A stretch of 23,279 nt of DNA from an uncultured Anaerococcus sp. Lineage in GTDB: Bacteria; Bacillota; Clostridia; Tissierellales; Peptoniphilaceae. Made by a program: the position numbers and the translations under genes. The notes beneath the pieces were generated by a model. It searched no databases, was not told the origin of the DNA, and saw only the letters and a list, made by a program, of their open reading frames with translations. Below, piece by piece: positions 8,211-14,691 of the stretch (the first letter of the stretch is position 1; each line of letters starts with the position of its first letter). The DNA lies in NCBI RefSeq assembly GCF_943912385.1, contig NZ_CALTTY010000020.1:1-23279 (forward strand). Reading direction: 5' to 3'.

Positions 8211-8237
8211 TTTTTAATCCTTGCTGAAAATTATCTC

Positions 8238-9545
8238 CTAGTCCTCGTCGCTTAAATCTTCTTCTAAATCATCATCAGAAACAGTAGTTTCTTCTATTAC
8301 TTCATCTTCTTCTAGCTTACTACTTTCACTTTTTGAATCTTCTATTGGATCTTCTATTTTTTCTTCATCTGAATCATAATCCTCTAGGTTTTCTTCGCTT
8401 TCTTCTAAAGCTTCTTCACCACTTGTAAATTCTAAATCAGCTAGCTCGTCTAATACAGGCTCTTCTTCCTCATGGACTGCTAAGATTTCGTCTATATCTT
8501 CCTGGCTTAGGCTATCAAATTCAACCTTAGATTTGATGTCAATCTTCCAGCCTGTAAGTCTTGCAGCAAGCCTTGCGTTTTGTCCTTCCTTACCAATGGC
8601 AAGGGATAGCTGGTCATCTTCTACTACGACAAGGGACTTTTTGTTTCTATCATTAACATATACATCTATGATGTCCGCTGGAGAAAGAGCGTTTGATATA
8701 AAAGTCTCAATTTCCTTAGAGTGATTTATAATATCAATCTTTTCTCCTTGGAGCTGGTCAACTATGGTGTTTACCCTAGCTCCTTTATAGCCTATACAGG
8801 CACCGACTGAATCAATAGTATCATCATTTGAAAATACAGCCATCTTTGTCCTAGATCCTGCTTCTCTGGCTATGGAATATATTTCTATAACCCCATCAGT
8901 AATCTCAGGCACTTCCAGTTCAAAAAGTCTGGTAACAAGATTTTCAGAAGACCTGGATAGGACGATTTGTGGGTCCTTGCCAGAGTTTCTTACTTCCTTA
9001 ATTAGAAACTTCATTCTTTCATTTGGAATATATTCTTCGCTAGGAACTTGCTCCTTAAGTGGGACAATACCTTCAATCCTGTCTAGGTTTACATAGACAT
9101 TGTACTTATCAGCCCTTTGTATAGATCCTGTAATAAGCTCATTTTCCCTATCTAGGTAGTCACCGAATAACGACTCTCTTTGAGCGTCCCTTATCTTTTG
9201 GATTACTATGTTTCTTGCAGTCTGGGCTGCAACCCTACCGAAGTTTTTAGGAACTAGCTTTATCCTTGCAGTATCACCAATTTCAAGGCTTGCGTCAACT
9301 TCCTTGGCCTCTTTTTGACTTATTTGATTGATCTTATCATCTACTTCGTCGGCTACTTCTTTAAGGGCATAAACTCCTATTTCTCCAGTTTCGTGATCCA
9401 TAATTACGTCGACATTTTCCTGGTTGTCATAATTTTTTTGATAACTTTTTACTAGGGCCTTTTCTAAAGCTTCAAGGATTACAACTTTTTCAACATTTTT
9501 ATCCTTACATAGCTCATCAAGGGCCAACATAAAGTCTTTGTTCAT
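8238..9545 (-). CDS. nusA: Transcription termination/antitermination protein NusA
   Basis: NusA binds RNA polymerase and nascent RNA, stimulating pausing and intrinsic termination. The 435-residue protein has the N-terminal RNAP-binding domain (1-130), an S1 domain (about 135-198, ITGSIQRADKYNVYVNL), and two KH domains with VGACIGYKGARV (247-258) and LAIGKEGQNARLAARL (315-330). The order matches Firmicutes NusA, but the last 85-90 residues form a strongly acidic, low-complexity tail rich in Glu, Asp and Ser, longer than in Bacillus subtilis NusA (about 370 residues in all). AGGAGA precedes the start. It lies 11 bases after rimP, the standard partner. Confidence 0.97.
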   Translation of the reverse strand: MNKDFMLALDELCKDKNVEKVVILEALEKALVKSYQKNYDNQENVDVIMDHETGEIGVYALKEVADEVDDKINQISQKEAKEVDASLEIGDTARIKLVPKNFGRVAAQTARNIVIQKIRDAQRESLFGDYLDRENELITGSIQRADKYNVYVNLDRIEGIVPLKEQVPSEEYIPNERMKFLIKEVRNSGKDPQIVLSRSSENLVTRLFELEVPEITDGVIEIYSIAREAGSRTKMAVFSNDDTIDSVGACIGYKGARVNTIVDQLQGEKIDIINHSKEIETFISNALSPADIIDVYVNDRNKKSLVVVEDDQLSLAIGKEGQNARLAARLTGWKIDIKSKVEFDSLSQEDIDEILAVHEEEEPVLDELADLEFTSGEEALEESEENLEDYDSDEEKIEDPIEDSKSESSKLEEDEVIEETTVSDDDLEEDLSDED

Positions 9546-9556
9546 AATATCTCCTT

Positions 9557-10000
9557 TTAGAACACTATCTCTATCTTAATTTCCTTGATATCAGATTTAT
9601 CTATCTCATTGTCTTTACCTTCCTCGTCGGCAAAGACAATTGATTCTTCTTTTATCTCTTTTAGTCTTGTAAGAATAAGGTTGCCGTCCTTAAGTTTTAC
9701 CTTAAGAAGCTCATCCTTGTTTCTTAAAAGGTCTCTGTCAGTTTTAAGTGGTCTTGATAGGTCTTGAGAGGATACTTCTAGGTAGTAGGAATTTTTGATC
9801 AAGTCTAATTCATCTAACTTCTCGTCAAGAAATCCACTGACCCTCTCGCAATCATCAATTGTTATACCTTCTTCGTTATAGATATAGAAAATGAGTCTTT
9901 TCCCATCTCTTGGTCCTATAAATTCAATATCTACAAGCTCATATCCAAGATTTTCTATATCTTTTTCAAGAATATTTCTAAGTTTTTCTACTATATCCAT
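9557..10000 (-). CDS. rimP: Ribosome maturation factor RimP
   Basis: RimP helps early 30S assembly, particularly incorporation of S12 and neighbouring head proteins. The 147-residue protein carries the family pattern ENLGYELVDIEFIGPRDGKRLIFYI, then GITIDDCERVSGFLDEKLDE and YYLEVSSQDLSRPLKTDRDL. These correspond to the N-terminal alpha/beta domain and the start of the SH3-like C-terminal domain. AGGAG lies eight bases upstream of the ATG. It is the first gene of the nusA operon, and its leader contains a promoter and a short terminator-like hairpin that may set expression of the whole cluster. Confidence 0.95.
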   Translation of the reverse strand: MDIVEKLRNILEKDIENLGYELVDIEFIGPRDGKRLIFYIYNEEGITIDDCERVSGFLDEKLDELDLIKNSYYLEVSSQDLSRPLKTDRDLLRNKDELLKVKLKDGNLILTRLKEIKEESIVFADEEGKDNEIDKSDIKEIKIEIVF

Positions 10001-10020
10001 CTCAATTACTCCTTAACATT

Positions 10021-10050
10021 AAAAAAAAGTGGAATTTCTGCCCCACTCTT
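10021..10050 (-). terminator. Terminator-like hairpin in the rimP-nusA leader (possible attenuator)
   Basis: On the minus strand AAGAGTGG pairs with CCACTTTT (8 pairs, one G-U) around a loop of about ten bases, followed by an uninterrupted U-tract that begins within the 3' arm. Transcription from the promoter just upstream would meet this element immediately, before the rimP ribosome binding site. The short stem with few G-C pairs suggests a weak terminator that leaves room for read-through. Confidence 0.7.
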
Positions 10051-10059
10051 ATCATGGCT

Positions 10060-10087
10060 ACTATACTTTCTTATATAGATATTTCAA
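10060..10087 (-). promoter_or_regulatory. Candidate promoter for the rimP-nusA-infB operon
   Basis: The minus strand has TTGAAA (10087-10082), a 16-base spacer and TATAGT (10065-10060). The predicted start is about ten bases downstream, leaving a leader of roughly 50 bases that contains the attenuator-like hairpin. Other TTG-like hexamers exist further upstream, but none has as good a partner. Confidence 0.55.
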
Positions 10088-10095
10088 TAATTGCG

Positions 10096-10132
10096 GCTTA
10101 ATAAGCATACAGGAAATTAATATTTTCCGTAT
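10096..10132 (+). promoter_or_regulatory. Inverted repeats in the rimP/cstA divergent region (candidate operator)
   Basis: Two palindromic elements are adjacent. GCTTAATAAGC (10096-10106) is an 11-base perfect palindrome with one central base. ATAC-A-GGAAA and TTTCC-GTAT (10107-10132) form an interrupted inverted repeat around TTAATAT. They lie upstream of both the rimP promoter and the cstA promoter, so they could bind a regulator of either. No regulator gene is adjacent and I cannot name one. Confidence 0.35.
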
Positions 10133-10194
10133 TAACTTTCATTCATAATAATTTTTAAGCAAGCGGTTACTTCCCTTAACTTTACAATAAAGCC

Positions 10195-10223
10195 TTGTCT
10201 TATTTTTAATTTTAATTTATAAT
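10195..10223 (+). promoter_or_regulatory. Promoter for cstA
   Basis: TTGTCT (10195-10200), a 17-base AT-rich spacer and a perfect TATAAT (10218-10223). The expected start is near 10230, giving a short leader of about 25 bases with the AAAGGAGGT ribosome binding site. Confidence 0.75.
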
Positions 10224-10254
10224 GAATACAAGATAATAAATAAAGGAGGTAAAA

Positions 10255-11709
10255 ATGACACTATTTATTATTGGACTTATAATATTACTGGGTGGAGGAT
10301 ATTTCTATTCAAAATATGTCGAAAGTCAATTAGAGCCAGACGATAGAGAAACTCCAGCAGTAAAAAAAGCTGATGGGGTCGACTTCGTTGTAATGAGCAA
10401 GGTTAAAAACTGGCTTATAAACCTACTTAACATAGCCGGTACAGGCCCAATCCTAGGCCCTATCCAGGGTATCTTATTTGGACCTATAGCCTTTATAGCC
10501 ATCCCAATTGGATGTGTTGTTGCAGGAGCTGTCCATGACTTTATGACAGGATTTATTTCTATGAGAAATGGCGGTAGCCAGGTACCAAAACTTGTGGGTA
10601 AGTACCTAGGTGGTGGAGTGAGAGGTTTTTATAACATAGTTATAGCAGTCTTACTTCTACTAACAGGGGTTGTATTTGTTTATACACCAGGGGACTTAAT
10701 TGCAAAATTCGTCCTTGGAAAGGACCCAGAAGGTGCGGTTATTTGGATAATCTATGCTGTAATCTTTGCTTATTACATACTATCAACTGTAATGCCAATT
10801 GATAAGGTTATTGGTAAAATCTACCCATTCTTTGGAGCATTTTTAATTATATCTGCCATAGGTGTTCTTATAGGAGTACTTACAAAGGGTAATGCCAACC
10901 TTGCCTTTGAAGGTCAAGGTCTACTTGCAGAACACCCTAAGGGACAAAGATTCATCCCAGCCTTTTTCATAACAGTTGCCTGTGGTATCTTATCAGGTTT
11001 CCACGGTTCTCAAGTAACCCTTGTTTCTAGGACTGTTAAGAGTGAAAAGGAAGCAAAAACAACCTTCTACTCTACAATGATTGCAGAAGGTTTTATAGCA
11101 ATGATATGGGCAGCAGGTGCCATTGTATTATTCTCTACAGGTGAATCTGCCCTAGATACACCAGGTACCATCATGGTGGGTAATATTTCTAAATACTTTA
11201 TGGGTAATATCGGTGGTCTTATGGCCATAATCGGTGTTATAGCCCTACCTATCACATCTGGTGATACAGCTTTTAGGTCACTTAGACTGATAATATCTGA
11301 AGAGATGAATATCGACCAGAGAAAGGCAGGAAAGAGAGCAGGTCTTGCAGCAGTCTTATTCATACCTGCAGCTGGTATCCTCTACTTTGCAAAATCTAAT
11401 CCAAATGGATTTAATGTCCTCTGGAGATATTTTGGATTTACCAACCAATTCGTAGCAATCTTTGCCCTAGCAGTTGCCACTGTATACCTAATGTATCACA
11501 ATAAAAACTACTTTATTACCCTGATACCTGGTATCTTCTACTGCTTTATAGTATTTTCCTTTATTATAAATGCAGATCCTATTGGTTTTAGGCAACCTTA
11601 TACAATCGCCTATCCTATAGCTGCTATTATAACAGTAATATATGCTGTCTTTGTAATAAGGTGCGGTAAGAAGAATAGGGAAAGAATTGAATCTATAATC
11701 TTAGATTAA
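10255..11709 (+). CDS. cstA: CstA-family membrane transporter (carbon starvation protein family)
   Basis: The 484-residue protein is strongly hydrophobic with many membrane segments. It carries the family signature NIAGTGPILGPIQG at about residues 59-72, followed by GAVHDFMTGFISMRNGG and later CGILSGFHGSQVTLVSRT, ITSGDTAFRSLRLI and WRYFGFTNQ. CstA-family proteins import peptides or pyruvate; Escherichia coli CstA and BtsT are about 700 residues, whereas this belongs to the shorter form common in Firmicutes. The substrate cannot be decided from sequence. It has its own promoter, a strong AAAGGAGGT ribosome binding site and its own terminator, so it appears monocistronic. It is transcribed divergently from the rimP operon, with paired inverted repeats in between. 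Confidence 0.92.
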   Translation: MTLFIIGLIILLGGGYFYSKYVESQLEPDDRETPAVKKADGVDFVVMSKVKNWLINLLNIAGTGPILGPIQGILFGPIAFIAIPIGCVVAGAVHDFMTGFISMRNGGSQVPKLVGKYLGGGVRGFYNIVIAVLLLLTGVVFVYTPGDLIAKFVLGKDPEGAVIWIIYAVIFAYYILSTVMPIDKVIGKIYPFFGAFLIISAIGVLIGVLTKGNANLAFEGQGLLAEHPKGQRFIPAFFITVACGILSGFHGSQVTLVSRTVKSEKEAKTTFYSTMIAEGFIAMIWAAGAIVLFSTGESALDTPGTIMVGNISKYFMGNIGGLMAIIGVIALPITSGDTAFRSLRLIISEEMNIDQRKAGKRAGLAAVLFIPAAGILYFAKSNPNGFNVLWRYFGFTNQFVAIFALAVATVYLMYHNKNYFITLIPGIFYCFIVFSFIINADPIGFRQPYTIAYPIAAIITVIYAVFVIRCGKKNRERIESIILD

Positions 11710-11717
11710 TTTAAACT

Positions 11718-11747
11718 AAGAGGGTGGCTTCGGCCACTCTTTTTTTG
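11718..11747 (+). terminator. Rho-independent terminator after cstA
   Basis: An 11-pair stem, AAGAGGGTGGC with GCCACTCTTTT, is capped by a stable TTCG tetraloop closed by C-G and followed by a run of T. It lies 9 bases after the cstA stop codon. A TATAAT at 11748-11753 follows directly and could be the -10 box of the next operon, though no good -35 is visible (TGGCTT at 11725-11730 lies within the stem). Confidence 0.95.
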
Positions 11748-11769
11748 TATAATATTTTTAGGAGGACTT

Positions 11770-12084
11770 ATGAAATTTATAATTGATAAAAAGGCCACGG
11801 CCTACCTAGATAAAAAAGAAATTGATCAAATTTATATCCACCCAGACCTAAATAGCAAGGAATCCTGCTGTGGTATTGCAACAGTTGACTTTATAGTTAC
11901 AAGTAAACTTATTGGTAATATTGATTCTTATAAGAAATATTCCTACAGGGATAAGGAAATCTATGTAAATCCAAATTTCTTCTCCTTTGTAAGTGATGAT
12001 ATAGAAATAGAAATCTCAGCATTTGGCTTTGGCAATTTTAAAAAGCTATATATTAAAAATGAAATAAATACAATCGAGAGATAA
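11770..12084 (+). CDS. Small CC-motif protein, HesB/IscA-like
   Basis: The 104-residue protein has an N-terminal MKFIIDKKATAYLDKK resembling the opening of HesB/IscA-type proteins. A conserved-looking ESCCGIATVDF (31-41) with adjacent cysteines C33 and C34 followed by Gly lies in the middle, and the rest is predicted mostly beta-strand. Small clostridial proteins with a CC motif, in which one Cys can be selenocysteine in relatives, fit this description; I recall them as the CC/Se motif (seleno)protein family. Here both positions are Cys codons. A redox or metal/Fe-S role is plausible but unproven. AGGAGG lies five bases upstream of the ATG. It is the first gene of a three-gene operon, one base before the AAA+ gene. 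Confidence 0.7.
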   Translation: MKFIIDKKATAYLDKKEIDQIYIHPDLNSKESCCGIATVDFIVTSKLIGNIDSYKKYSYRDKEIYVNPNFFSFVSDDIEIEISAFGFGNFKKLYIKNEINTIER

Positions 12085-12085
12085 G

Positions 12086-12970
12086 ATGAAAAGCTTATAT
12101 AAAAATATCGACGAATTTAAAGAAAAATACCCAGTAGTTGAAAATCTTAAAACAAGGATACCAGATCCCAAATTTCTCTATATGGGTAATAAGATCCTTA
12201 ATGAAGCAACTTCCGCAATTCTTGCCGGTAAAAACATACTCTTAGTTGGTGATAAGTCTACCGGCAAAAATGTCCTAGCAGAAAATCTTGCTTTCCTTTT
12301 TGCCCGTCCCATGTGGAATATTTCCTTCCACGTGAGTGTAGATAGTGGATCACTCATAGGCGATGACACCCTCAAAGATGGGAATGTAGTTTTTAGGGAA
12401 GGTCCAATCGCCCTTGCAAGTCTTTATGGAGGTTTTGCAGTCCTAGATGAGATAAATATGGCCAAAAATGAAGCCATGTCAGTTCTTCATTCAGTTTTAG
12501 ATTACAGGAGAAAAATTGATATACCAGGCTATGACCTTATCGAAGTCCATCCTGCAACACGTTTTATTGCAACTATGAACTACGGCTATGAAGGAACAAG
12601 AGACTTAAACGAAGCTCTACTTTCAAGATTTGTTGTAATAAAGATGCCACAGATTTCAGATAGTGATTTAAGATACCTAATAAAAAGCCAGGATGAAGAT
12701 TTAAATAAAGAAATTATAGATCAAACTTCTAAATTTTTCCAAGACCTAAAGGATAAGGCTAAGGCCCATGAGATCAGCGAATCGGCCCCAGATCTTAGGG
12801 GGATTTTTGATGCATTTGACCTTGTCAAGGAAGGCCTAGAATTAAAAGACGCCCTCTCTTTGTGTTTGGCAAACAAAATCTTTGACCAATACGAAAGTGA
12901 ACTCATAGAAGATTTAATAAAAGCAAGATTTAGGGATAAGATATACTATAAAGATATGATAAATGGATAA
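12086..12970 (+). CDS. MoxR/CobS-like AAA+ ATPase
   Basis: The 294-residue protein is a single AAA+ module. Its Walker A is GDKSTGKN (55-62), Walker B is FAVLDE (117-122), sensor 1 is ATMN (162-165) and an arginine-finger-like LSRF spans 179-182. The GSLIGDDTLKDG and REGPIALASLYGG stretches are typical of the MoxR/CbbQ/NorQ/CobS group, whose members remodel partner complexes or drive metal-cofactor insertion with a VWA-domain partner. The last Walker A position is Asn rather than Ser/Thr. The start codon is one base after the previous stop, and the end overlaps the VWA gene by 8 bases, so the three proteins are probably made together. Substrate unknown. Confidence 0.88.
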   Translation: MKSLYKNIDEFKEKYPVVENLKTRIPDPKFLYMGNKILNEATSAILAGKNILLVGDKSTGKNVLAENLAFLFARPMWNISFHVSVDSGSLIGDDTLKDGNVVFREGPIALASLYGGFAVLDEINMAKNEAMSVLHSVLDYRRKIDIPGYDLIEVHPATRFIATMNYGYEGTRDLNEALLSRFVVIKMPQISDSDLRYLIKSQDEDLNKEIIDQTSKFFQDLKDKAKAHEISESAPDLRGIFDAFDLVKEGLELKDALSLCLANKIFDQYESELIEDLIKARFRDKIYYKDMING

Positions 12971-14657
12971 AAAAAATAAAAAAATCAATGAAAATCGAAT
13001 AGCAAATATCCAGTGGGCAGGTGCTTCAGCCTATGATTGGGATCAGTTTTTAGTCGGCGGAAATATTGACGACAATCCCGATTTTTATATAAACCTAATA
13101 ATAGGACTTTCCATAAAATACCTAGGCCATGAAGAAATTAAAAATCTTTTTGACAAGTGGACCTATAACCTAAGACGTGACCGATACGATATGGCCTTAC
13201 TTTTCATCCTAGAAGATTTTGCCTACAAAAAAGAAATAGGAAATAGGCCTGTTTTAGAAGATTTAAGAAAAGCCTATGCACAAAAGTTTCTTTCTGATAA
13301 ATTCGACCTACAAAGAAGAAATCTCGCCCTTAAAGAAAATAGGATTTATAGGCTCTATATGGCAAAAAACTCAGAAATTTTAGGTCTATCTTATAAGGGC
13401 CTTTCAAAAAAAGATAGGCTTATCTACGAAAATCTAAAACTAGCTCCTGATAGTAATGAAACTAATGTAGAAAAAAGAGTCCTAGATCTTTTAAGAAAAT
13501 ATCTTTCCTATAAGGACTCTACTAACTTAGAAAATCTACCCTCCCTTCATATTTCTCTTTTTGAAAATGCAGGACTTTTAAGCCTTGAAAGATCAAATAT
13601 GCCAAAAGATTTTAAGGGAGATGTCAAAAAATCAAGGGGGTTTTCAAGTTTTATCCTAGATTTTAAAATCAGGAAACGAAAAGAAAAACAATCTTACATA
13701 GAAAAAACTTTCGGCAAGTCTTTATTTGATGATAAAACAAATTTTTACTTAAATCAAAAAATATGCACAGCTGGCCACAAAAAATCAAGGGTACATTTTA
13801 CAAAAGGCATACAAAAATCTGATAAAAACTTAAATCAAGATTTAAATCAGAAAACAATTGAAAGACATCTTTTAAAATTTAAGGCAAATAAAAATATATA
13901 CAAGACCGAGATTAAAAGGCTGAGCAAGGATATAAAGTTAAAAATAAACCAGACTTCTTCTTTTGATTATAGCATAGGAAAAAGGGGCAAAGTCAATCCT
14001 AAACTTGCCTACAAGGCAGAAATTTCTGACAGGGCCAAAATTTTTACCAAAAAAAATCTCACAAGCAAGCCTTCCATGAAAATCGACCTTGTACTTGATG
14101 CATCAGCATCCCTTCTTGATAAGGAATCAGAAGTAGCAATCGAAGCCTACATATTGGCCAAGTCTCTAGAAAACAATGGCATAGCAAATAGGGTTATATC
14201 TTTTCAAACCGTTGGAGATTACACAATCCTTACCATATTAAAAGACTATGAAGAACGAGCAGTTTTTGATAATATTTTCCGTTTCAAATCCATGGGCTGG
14301 AACAGGGATGGACTTGTATTTTCTGCCTATGAAGAAATCTTAACTAAAGATTTTAAAAATATCCTCTCTATAGTCTTAACCGATGCCAATCCCCAAGACC
14401 TAAAACCTCTTGTAAAGAAAAAATTTAGGATAAATAAGGCTTATGAAGGTGAAATTGGCCTATCTGATAGCAAAAAGAGCCTTGATAAACTCAGGAGAAA
14501 AGGCCTAAATATATGTGGAATAATAAATTCGACAAAGATAGAAAACGCCAAAATTCTTTATAGGAATAAATTTATTAAGATAGAAAAAGCAACCGGCATA
14601 GCAAGGTCAGCTGGTAAATTCATCAAAAAACAAATATCATCCATAGAAAAAAGCTGA
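12963..14657 (+). CDS. Large VWA-domain protein, partner of the AAA+ ATPase (CobT/NorD-like)
   Basis: The 564-residue, lysine-rich protein has an alpha-helical N-terminal region (IQWAGASAYDWDQFLVGGN near the start; NRPVLEDLRKAYAQKF later). A basic middle (about 215-370) is probably flexible. The C-terminal von Willebrand factor A domain carries the MIDAS motif DASAS (379-383) after MKIDLVL, and Asp474 in VLTDANPQD as a likely later metal ligand. This architecture, next to a MoxR-type ATPase, is that of CobT/NorD-like adaptors that present a substrate to the ATPase ring. No cobalamin or denitrification genes are nearby, so a chelatase role is not supported by context. It overlaps the ATPase gene by 8 bases, and its stop codon lies in the terminator stem. 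No signal peptide or membrane segment was seen. Confidence 0.82.
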   Translation: MDKKNKKINENRIANIQWAGASAYDWDQFLVGGNIDDNPDFYINLIIGLSIKYLGHEEIKNLFDKWTYNLRRDRYDMALLFILEDFAYKKEIGNRPVLEDLRKAYAQKFLSDKFDLQRRNLALKENRIYRLYMAKNSEILGLSYKGLSKKDRLIYENLKLAPDSNETNVEKRVLDLLRKYLSYKDSTNLENLPSLHISLFENAGLLSLERSNMPKDFKGDVKKSRGFSSFILDFKIRKRKEKQSYIEKTFGKSLFDDKTNFYLNQKICTAGHKKSRVHFTKGIQKSDKNLNQDLNQKTIERHLLKFKANKNIYKTEIKRLSKDIKLKINQTSSFDYSIGKRGKVNPKLAYKAEISDRAKIFTKKNLTSKPSMKIDLVLDASASLLDKESEVAIEAYILAKSLENNGIANRVISFQTVGDYTILTILKDYEERAVFDNIFRFKSMGWNRDGLVFSAYEEILTKDFKNILSIVLTDANPQDLKPLVKKKFRINKAYEGEIGLSDSKKSLDKLRRKGLNICGIINSTKIENAKILYRNKFIKIEKATGIARSAGKFIKKQISSIEKS

Positions 14658-14691
14658 ATTCATTATAATTTTGAACTCAGCTTTTATTTTT
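14647..14691. terminator. Bidirectional terminator between the VWA gene and polC
   Basis: GCTGA-A-TTC and GAA-C-TCAGC form an interrupted stem around an AT-rich loop, flanked by a run of A on the left (14647-14652) and TTTTATTTTTA on the right. It serves the convergent VWA gene (plus) and polC (minus). The VWA stop codon TGA is inside the left arm, and the right T-tract reaches the polC stop codon. Confidence 0.85.

Noticed and set aside
12963..14657. Cobaltochelatase subunit CobT
   Set aside because: The VWA plus AAA+ architecture is similar, but there are no cobalamin genes or CobN in the window, so a specific chelatase name is not justified.
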